Of a stretch of DNA of 17,815 nt, positions 13,237 through 17,815 are shown piece by piece. Source of the stretch: Clostridiales bacterium (GTDB lineage Bacteria > Bacillota > Clostridia > Oscillospirales > Oscillospiraceae); assembly GCA_021205375.1 (NCBI GenBank), contig JAJPXR010000057.1, positions 1,854-19,668 on the forward strand. The letters are read 5' to 3'. Each line of letters starts with the position of its first letter. Within the stretch, counting starts at the first letter, position 1. The notes under the pieces are model-generated. The model did no database searches. It saw nothing but the letters and a program-made list of their open reading frames with translations, and had not been told where the DNA came from. Position numbers and translations under genes: made by a program.

Positions 13237-14097
13237 TCAGGACTTCTTTCTGCCGTTTTCGTACTCATAAAAGCCTCGGCCGGACTTTTTGCCCAGCCAC
13301 CCGGCGTTGACATACTGCTGGAGCAGGGGACAGGGGTGGTACTTCTCCTGACCGTAGCCTTCGTACATGGTCTGCTGGATGGAAAGCACCGTGTCCAGCC
13401 CGATGAGGTCGGCGGTCTCCAGGGGACCCATGGGGTGGTTCATGCCCAGGCGCATGATGGTGTCCACCGCCTCGGCGTCGCCCACGCCCTCGTAGACACA
13501 CCACACCGCCTCGTTGATGAGGGCCTGTAACACCCGGTTGGAGACAAAGCCCGGCACGTCCCGGACCTCCACGGGGGTCTTGCCCAGCTCTTTCGCCAGC
13601 ATGTGGACCTTCTGCAAGGTGTCCTTGCTGGTGGCGAGGCCGGGGATGACCTCCACCAGCTTCATCACGGGGACGGGGTTCATAAAGTGCATCCCCACCA
13701 CCTTCTCCGGGCGGTTCGTGAAACTGGCCAGCTTGGTGATGGGCAGGGAGGAGGTGTTGGTGGCGAAGATGCACTCCGGCTTGCACACCTTGTCCAGCTC
13801 CCGGAGAGCGTACTCTTTCACGTCCTGATCCTCGGCCAGGGCCTCAAAGACCATGTCGCAGTCCGCCGCGTCTTTCAGGCTGTGGGAGGGGGTGAAGCCG
13901 GAGAGGGCGGCATCCACCGACTCCTGGGTCCTGCGGCCCTTGACTACCGCACGGGCCAGCCGCTCCGCCACCTGGCGGATGCCCTGCTCCGGGGGCGTGT
14001 GGTCCAGATTGTTCAGCAGCGTGATGTGACCGGCGTCCGCCATGACCTGGGCGATGCCCAGGCCCATCTGTCCGGCTCCAACGACCATGATTTTCAT
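13237..14097 (-). CDS. hbd: 3-hydroxybutyryl-CoA dehydrogenase
   Basis: This enzyme uses NAD(P)H to reduce acetoacetyl-CoA to (S)-3-hydroxybutyryl-CoA in butyrate synthesis. The 286-residue product matches the single-function bacterial enzyme. It has a Rossmann N-terminal domain with GAGQMGLGIAQ (7-17), NTSSLPI (114-120) with Ser116/117, the catalytic histidine H137 in GMHFMNPVPVMKLVEV, and a C-terminal helical domain with GFVSNRVLQALINEA and NHPMGPLETADLIGLD. ATG follows GAGGGGG. It lies 18 bases after the thiolase stop and 3 bases before bcd. The segment LNNLDHTPPEQG at 28-39 has Asn29/Asn30 near where an acidic residue would bind the NADH ribose, so cofactor preference is uncertain. Confidence 0.95.
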   Translation of the reverse strand: MKIMVVGAGQMGLGIAQVMADAGHITLLNNLDHTPPEQGIRQVAERLARAVVKGRRTQESVDAALSGFTPSHSLKDAADCDMVFEALAEDQDVKEYALRELDKVCKPECIFATNTSSLPITKLASFTNRPEKVVGMHFMNPVPVMKLVEVIPGLATSKDTLQKVHMLAKELGKTPVEVRDVPGFVSNRVLQALINEAVWCVYEGVGDAEAVDTIMRLGMNHPMGPLETADLIGLDTVLSIQQTMYEGYGQEKYHPCPLLQQYVNAGWLGKKSGRGFYEYENGRKKS

Positions 14098-14115
14098 TGC
14101 AATTTCCCCCTCGCT

Positions 14116-15309
14116 TTACTCCACTTCGATCCAGACCGCGTCGCCCTGGCCCATGCCGGAGCAGATGGCGCAGACGCCGTTCTTCTGGCCCCGGCGCTTC
14201 AGCTCCCAGATCATGGTCATCAGGATACGTGCGCCGCTGGCCCCGATGGGGTGGCCCACCGCCACGGCGCTGCCGTTGACGTTGACCTTCTCGTCCATTT
14301 CCTCCCAGCTCATGCCCAGAATCTTCAGGCAGGAAACCAGAGGCACGGCGGCAAAGGCTTCGTTGATCTCGATGATGTCGAAGTCGGACAGGGTCCGGTC
14401 GTATTTTTCCATCAGAGCCTGGATGGAGAGGCCCGGCGCGGTGGAGATATACCGGCTCTCGCGGGAGACCTGGGCGTATCCTTTAATGGTAGCCAAAATG
14501 GGCGCGCCCACCGCCTCGGCGTGGCTGCGGCGCATGATGACCACCGCCGCCGCACCGTCGTTGACGCCGGGGGCGTTGCCCGCGGTGACGCAGCCGTCGG
14601 GGACGAACAGGGGCTTGAGCTTTTGCAGCCCCTCCAGAGTGGAGGTGGGGCGGGGGCCTTCGTCCTTTTCCAGGGTGAAGGTCTTGCGCTTGGACTTGAT
14701 TTCCACGGGGAACCGCTCCTGGTCAAAGGCACCCTTGGCCTCGCCTGCGGCCCACCGCTCCTGGCTGCGCTGCGCCCAGCGATCCTGCATGTCTCTCGTC
14801 ACGCCGGATTCCAGAGCCACCTGCCCGCCGATGACCGCCATGTGAACGTCATTGTCAGGGCACCACAGGCCGTCCTTCACCATGGCGTCCACCAGCTTGC
14901 CGTCGAACATCCGCTGGCCCCAGCGCGCGCCAGGCACCAGATAGGGGGCGTTGCTCATACTCTCCATGCCGCCCGCCACGATGGTGTCGGCGTCGCCCGC
15001 CTTGATGATCTGGGTCCCCAGGGTCACGGCCTTCAATGCGCTGCCGCAGACCTTATTTAAGGTAAAAGAGGGGACGTTGTGGGGGATGCCTCCGGCCACA
15101 GCCGCCTGCCGTGCGGGGACCTGCCCCACGCCCGCGGGGACCACAATGCCCATAATGGCCTCGTCCACCTGGTCGCCGGTCAGGTCAGCCCGGCGCAGGG
15201 CCTCTTTGATGGCCAAACCGCCCAGTTGGGGGGCGGTAAAAGACGCGAGACTGCCGCCGAACTTGCCAAAGGGCGTCCGGGCGGCGCTGACGATTACAAT
15301 TTCATCCAT
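14116..15309 (-). CDS. thl: Acetyl-CoA C-acetyltransferase (thiolase)
   Basis: This enzyme condenses two acetyl-CoA into acetoacetyl-CoA, the first step of butyrate synthesis. The 397-residue product is full length. Catalytic residues are in place: C88 (NKVCGSALK), H353 (GHPIGASGAR) and C383 (CSGMGQGDA). It also has GGMESMSNAPY, NAPGVNDGAAAVV and NEAFA, typical of biosynthetic thiolases. Start choice: ATG at 15307-15309, 8 bases after GGAGG; a TTG five codons upstream is part of that ribosome site and is rejected. It is first in the operon with hbd and bcd; the promoter is at 15370-15398. Confidence 0.96.
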   Translation of the reverse strand: MDEIVIVSAARTPFGKFGGSLASFTAPQLGGLAIKEALRRADLTGDQVDEAIMGIVVPAGVGQVPARQAAVAGGIPHNVPSFTLNKVCGSALKAVTLGTQIIKAGDADTIVAGGMESMSNAPYLVPGARWGQRMFDGKLVDAMVKDGLWCPDNDVHMAVIGGQVALESGVTRDMQDRWAQRSQERWAAGEAKGAFDQERFPVEIKSKRKTFTLEKDEGPRPTSTLEGLQKLKPLFVPDGCVTAGNAPGVNDGAAAVVIMRRSHAEAVGAPILATIKGYAQVSRESRYISTAPGLSIQALMEKYDRTLSDFDIIEINEAFAAVPLVSCLKILGMSWEEMDEKVNVNGSAVAVGHPIGASGARILMTMIWELKRRGQKNGVCAICSGMGQGDAVWIEVE

Positions 15310-15369
15310 AATCAGGACCTCCAAAATAAGAAATAAAGCTCTAAATCAGGGAATCTAGTTTTTGATACT

Positions 15370-15398
15370 ATATTACACAGTCTCTTTGGAACTGTCAA
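15370..15398 (-). promoter_or_regulatory. Promoter of the thl-hbd-bcd operon
   Basis: Minus strand: TTGACA (15393-15398), 17-base spacer, TAATAT (15370-15375). The predicted start is near 15363, giving a leader of about 53 bases. No obvious Rex-type redox operator was found in it. Confidence 0.8.
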
Positions 15399-15460
15399 GG
15401 GCTATTCAAGAAGAACGGGAAAACCCGCGGTCACTTTTTTGGGCAAAATCCCGATATTTA
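15399..15460. other. Spacer between thl promoter and repeat copy B
   Basis: No gene. It holds a small CGGG-AAAA-CCCG hairpin (around 15417-15428) with a T6 run several bases further on, too weak to call a terminator. Confidence 0.4.
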
Positions 15461-15662
15461 AGCTGTTAGCCGTGAGCTATTAGCTGTTAGTTAGGTGCTG
15501 CTGATAAAAAACGAACAACTCAATGCCAAACGCGGAAAGAGCCGTTCGTAAAACGCTGCCAACTGTCAGACAGGAACCAACACCAAGATAGAGAAGCGCA
15601 GTGCTTCAAATAAAGCACCGCCAGGCTAACAGCTAAGAGCTAATAGCTAAAAGCTAAAAGCT
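15461..15662 (+). repeat. TTAGC-repeat element, copy B
   Basis: About 200 bases match copy A (561-736) in reverse orientation. The ends are heptad clusters (15461-15492 and 15623-15662) of the AGCTNTTAG/AGCTAAN type, inverted to each other. Shared internal blocks are GTTAG-TAGGT near the left end, ACGAACAAC, GAGAAGCGCAG and AAAGCACCGCCA. The interiors have diverged in length (about 30 bases longer here). No coding potential was seen. Its right end stops about 9 bases before the -35 box of the NifU-like gene promoter. Confidence 0.75.
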
Positions 15663-15671
15663 TCTTCTGTA

Positions 15672-15700
15672 TTGACAAGCCCCGGATTTTGTCCTATAAT
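15672..15700 (+). promoter_or_regulatory. Fully consensus promoter of the NifU-like/GGGtGRT operon
   Basis: TTGACA (15672-15677), 17-base spacer, TATAAT (15695-15700) is a perfect consensus. The start near 15707 gives a leader of about 100 bases (15707-15808). That leader contains small hairpins (e.g. ACGGA/TCCGT around 15753-15775) but no riboswitch I recognise. Confidence 0.9.
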
Positions 15701-15808
15701 TCTTTTAGAAGTGAGATTTCTTTAAGGAACTGTCCACCGCCTGCGTTGCCATACGGATTTGCTGACTGGGTCCGTTGGCTGTATATCGAAGAAAGGAAGG
15801 AACATCTC

Positions 15809-16501
15809 ATGATTTATTCCGCAGAAGTGCAAAACATGTGCTCCGTCACCAAAGGCGCCTATCACGGTCCCGCTCCTATCCCCGAGGAGGGCAAGTGGGT
15901 CCAGGCCATGGAGATCAAGGACATCTCCGGCTTTACCCATGGTGTCGGCTGGTGTGCCCCTCAGCAGGGCGCCTGCAAGCTGTCCCTGAACGTCAAGGAC
16001 GGTATCATCGAGGAGGCCCTGGTGGAGACCCTGGGCTGCACCGGCATGACCCACTCCGCTGCTATGGCCGGTGAGATCCTCATCGGCAAGACCATCCTGG
16101 AGGCGCTGAACACCGACCTGGTCTGCGACGCCATCAACACCGCCATGCGCGAGCTGTTCCTGCAGATCGTCTATGGCCGTACCCAGACCGCGTTCTCCGA
16201 GGGCGGCCTGCCCATCGGCACCTCTCTGGAGGATTTGGGCAAGGGCCTGTGCGGCCAGGTTGGCACCATCTTCGCCACCAAGGCCAAAGGCCCCCGTTAC
16301 CTGACCCTGACTGAAGGTTACATCACCCGCCTGGCTCTGGATGCCAATTCCGAGATCTGCGGCTACGAGTTCGTCCACCTTGGAAAGATGATGGAGTCCA
16401 TCAAGAAGGGCGTGGACGCGAACGAGGCCCTGGAGAAGGCGAAGGGTACTTACGGCCAGTTTGCCAACGCCGCCAAGTACATCGACCCCAGAAAGGAATA
16501 A
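15809..16501 (+). CDS. NifU/IscU-like Fe-S scaffold-type protein partnered with GGGtGRT protein
   Basis: The 230-residue soluble protein has a NifU-N-like central region. GWCAPQQGACKLSLNVKDGIIEEA (47-70) followed by TLGCTGMTHSAAMAGEIL (74-91) resembles the scaffold core in which conserved cysteines hold a nascent cluster. Cysteines are at 11, 49, 56, 77, 106, 148 and 184; C49 or C56, C77, and C148 (GLCGQVG) are candidate ligands, but the canonical third-cysteine context of NifU/SufU is not evident. It has long extra N- and C-terminal parts compared with IscU (about 128 residues). Start choice: ATG at 15809 with AGGAAGG 8 bases upstream; the longer frame from 15689 begins inside the promoter and is rejected. 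It lies 11 bases before the GGGtGRT gene. Codon use is very biased toward C-ending codons, suggesting high expression. Biochemical role unknown. Confidence 0.82.
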   Translation: MIYSAEVQNMCSVTKGAYHGPAPIPEEGKWVQAMEIKDISGFTHGVGWCAPQQGACKLSLNVKDGIIEEALVETLGCTGMTHSAAMAGEILIGKTILEALNTDLVCDAINTAMRELFLQIVYGRTQTAFSEGGLPIGTSLEDLGKGLCGQVGTIFATKAKGPRYLTLTEGYITRLALDANSEICGYEFVHLGKMMESIKKGVDANEALEKAKGTYGQFANAAKYIDPRKE

Positions 16502-16512
16502 GGTGAACGAAC

Positions 16513-17514
16513 ATGGCACTGTTTGAATCTTACGATAGAAGAATCGGCCAGATCCAGCCTGTGCTGGCCGAGTATGGCATCTCCTCCGTGGAGGAGTGCC
16601 GGGAGATCTGCCAGGCGAAGGGCTTCGACCCCTATGAGATCGTCGCCGGCATCCAGCCCATCTCCTTCGAGAACGCTCGCTGGGCCTACTGCGTGGGCGC
16701 GGCCATCGCCATCAAAAAGGGCGTAAAGACCGCCGCTGACGCCGCCGACGCCATCGGCATCGGCCTCCAGTCCTTCTGCATCCCCGGCTCCGTCGCTGAC
16801 GACCGCAAGGTCGGCATCGGCCACGGCGGCCTGGGCGCCATGCTCCTCCGGGACGAGACCAAGTGCTTCGCCTTCCTGGCCGGCCACGAGTCCTTCGCCG
16901 CCGCTGAGGGCGCCATCGGCATCGCCCGCAACGCCAACAAAGCCCGCAAGGAGCCCCTGCGCGTCATCCTGAACGGCCTGGGCAAGGACGCCGCTCAGAT
17001 CATCTCCCGTATCAACGGCTTTACTTACGTGCAGACCAAGTTTGACTACTACACCGGCAAGGTGGAAGTGGTCAAGGAGACCGCCTATTCCGACGGCGAG
17101 CGGGCCGCTGTCCGCTGCTTCGGCGCGGACGACGTCCGTGAAGGCGTGGCCATCATGCACATGGAGGGCGTCGATGTCTCCATCACCGGCAACTCCACCA
17201 ACCCCACCCGCTTCCAGCATCCTGTGGCCGGCACCTACAAGAAGGAGTGCATCCAGCAGGGCAAGAAGTACTTCTCCGTCGCTTCCGGCGGCGGCACCGG
17301 CCGTACCCTGCATCCCGACAACATGGCCGCCGGCCCCGCCTCTTACGGCATGACCGACACCATGGGCCGTATGCACTCTGACGCTCAGTTCGCCGGTTCC
17401 TCCTCCGTCCCCGCTCACGTGGAGATGATGGGTTTCCTGGGCATGGGCAACAACCCCATGGTCGGCGCTACTGTCGCTGTGGCCGTCGCCGTCGCAGAGG
17501 CCCTGAAGGATTAA
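16513..17514 (+). CDS. GGGtGRT family protein
   Basis: This is a 333-residue soluble protein of the GGGtGRT family, named after the motif seen here at 259-265 (GGGTGRT, within SVASGGGTGRTLHPDN). Other Gly-rich segments are VGIGHGGLGAMLLRDETKCFAFLAGHESFAAAEGA (100-134), ILNGLGKDAAQII and FLGMGNNPMVGATVAVAVAVAEAL near the end. Cysteines: 33, 60, 89, 118, 202, 246. There is no signal peptide and no clear TM segment. The family is found mainly in anaerobes and its biochemical function is, to my knowledge, not established. It is regularly paired with the NifU-like protein encoded immediately upstream, which suggests a cluster- or cofactor-handling complex. The ribosome site is AAGGTGA 6 bases before the ATG. 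A terminator follows at 17603-17640. Confidence 0.9.
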   Translation: MALFESYDRRIGQIQPVLAEYGISSVEECREICQAKGFDPYEIVAGIQPISFENARWAYCVGAAIAIKKGVKTAADAADAIGIGLQSFCIPGSVADDRKVGIGHGGLGAMLLRDETKCFAFLAGHESFAAAEGAIGIARNANKARKEPLRVILNGLGKDAAQIISRINGFTYVQTKFDYYTGKVEVVKETAYSDGERAAVRCFGADDVREGVAIMHMEGVDVSITGNSTNPTRFQHPVAGTYKKECIQQGKKYFSVASGGGTGRTLHPDNMAAGPASYGMTDTMGRMHSDAQFAGSSSVPAHVEMMGFLGMGNNPMVGATVAVAVAVAEALKD

Positions 17515-17602
17515 CCCTATTTTGTGTGGATAGTTCTAAGAAACCGCTGTAAATAAACAATATCGGCGTTTTTAGTTCCTAGAAGTTCTTAAATCTCATT
17601 AT

Positions 17603-17640
17603 AGAGGCTTCCTGACTTAACAGTTGGGGAGCCTCTTTTT
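17603..17640 (+). terminator. Terminator of the NifU-like/GGGtGRT operon
   Basis: AGAGGCTTCC (17603-17612) pairs with GG.AGCCTCT (17627-17636; 10 bp with one G-U), the loop is 14 bases, and the stem is followed by TTTTC. It lies about 90 bases after the GGGtGRT stop codon. Confidence 0.85.
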
Positions 17641-17683
17641 CACCTTATATTTACCAACATTTAGGAGAAAAGCGTGTAAGATT

Positions 17684-17709
17684 GTGACCACAGGTCACGT
17701 CACGGTCAC
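17684..17709. promoter_or_regulatory. GTGACC/GGTCAC inverted and direct repeats
   Basis: GTGACC-ACA-GGTCAC (17684-17698) is a perfect 6-bp inverted repeat. It is followed by GTCACGGTCAC, so the GGTCAC half-site occurs again at 17704-17709. The arrangement resembles a cluster of transcription-factor half-sites upstream of the possible promoter at 17748-17778. Confidence 0.4.
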
Positions 17710-17747
17710 AGCCTGCAAAACCTCTCCCTTTCCGAAAACAAAAATTT

Positions 17748-17812
17748 CTGAAATTCTTGTTTTTTTCGGTTCTATAATAAATGTTGGGGTCAGGTAAAGC
17801 ACCTGGCCCCAA
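17748..17812 (+). promoter_or_regulatory. Possible rightward promoter and 5' hairpin at the window edge
   Basis: A consensus TATAAT is at 17773-17778 with only a weak -35 (CTGAAA, 17748-17753, 19-base spacer). The expected start (about 17785) coincides with a 12-bp hairpin, TTGGGGTCAGGT (17784-17795) pairing with ACCTGGCCCCAA (17801-17812). The window ends three bases later, so whether a U-tract (terminator) or a gene follows is unknown. Confidence 0.35.
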
Positions 17813-17815
17813 ATT

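Noticed and set aside
13603..15060. 485-codon open frame on the plus strand opposite thl and hbd
   Set aside because: It is an antisense shadow spanning two convincingly annotated genes and their junction.
15461..15662. CRISPR array made of the TTAGC heptads
   Set aside because: Units are only about 7 bases, degenerate and confined to the element ends. The central part is unique sequence, not spacers.
15689..15808. Extended start of the NifU-like protein
   Set aside because: The upstream start lies within the promoter. ATG at 15809 follows AGGAAGG at ideal spacing and begins the conserved protein.
16450..17418. 322-codon open frame on the minus strand opposite the GGGtGRT gene
   Set aside because: It is a Gly/Ala/Val/Asp-rich antisense artefact of strong codon bias, with no ribosome site.
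17781..17815. Leaderless coding start ATG at 17781-17783
   Set aside because: There is no ribosome site, it lies directly at the predicted transcription start, and it overlaps a near-perfect hairpin that better explains the sequence.

Overview
This GC-rich window (by eye around 60% G+C) looks like the chromosome of an obligately anaerobic Firmicute of the class Clostridia. It is probably a butyrate-forming Oscillospiraceae/Flavonifractor-type gut bacterium. The evidence is the ylxM-ffh-rpsP-khpA-rimM-trmD gene order, a thiolase/3-hydroxybutyryl-CoA dehydrogenase/acyl-CoA dehydrogenase operon, a rubrerythrin, and strong AGGAGG ribosome sites. Species-level assignment is not possible from the sequence alone. 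No tRNA, rRNA, CRISPR array, transposase or phage gene was seen.

Layout. 1-748 holds no gene. It contains a transposon-like element with long terminal inverted repeats (71-370), a leftward promoter plus terminator that look like an attenuated leader for a gene just outside the left edge (rplS by synteny), and copy A of a second repeat family (561-736). 749-4473, leftward, is the ribosome/SRP operon ylxM, ffh, rpsP, khpA, rimM, trmD. It has a near-consensus promoter at 4526-4554 and a strong terminator hairpin inside the operon between khpA and rimM. 4713-6376, rightward, is a DUF134/NifX-like metal-cofactor-type regulator followed by a rubrerythrin with three rubredoxin-like centres. A bidirectional terminator (6509-6542) separates it from a leftward four-gene ABC exporter operon of the MacAB type (6613-11848). 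That operon encodes two different membrane-fusion adaptors, one ATPase and one permease. 12097-15309, leftward, is thl-hbd-bcd, ending in a terminator at 12016-12054. 15310-15808 is intergenic and carries repeat copy B. 15809-17514, rightward, is a two-gene unit, a NifU-like scaffold protein plus a GGGtGRT-family protein, with a fully consensus promoter and its own terminator. The remaining 300 bases contain no gene but several inverted repeats.

How the parts work together. The ylxM operon serves translation and co-translational protein targeting. Thl, Hbd and Bcd carry out three of the four steps from acetyl-CoA to butyryl-CoA; crotonase and the electron-transfer flavoprotein are not here. 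Rubrerythrin removes peroxide in anaerobes, and its upstream partner may sense or carry a metal cofactor. The exporter genes overlap by ATGA at two junctions and so are probably translationally coupled.

Most interesting parts. The NifU-like/GGGtGRT pair is a conserved-looking but poorly understood Fe-S-type system. The two copies of a TTAGC-repeat element each end just upstream of a promoter in the same orientation. The second exporter adaptor has about 300 extra residues at its hairpin tip. The DUF134 fusion gene contains an internal start with its own ribosome site.
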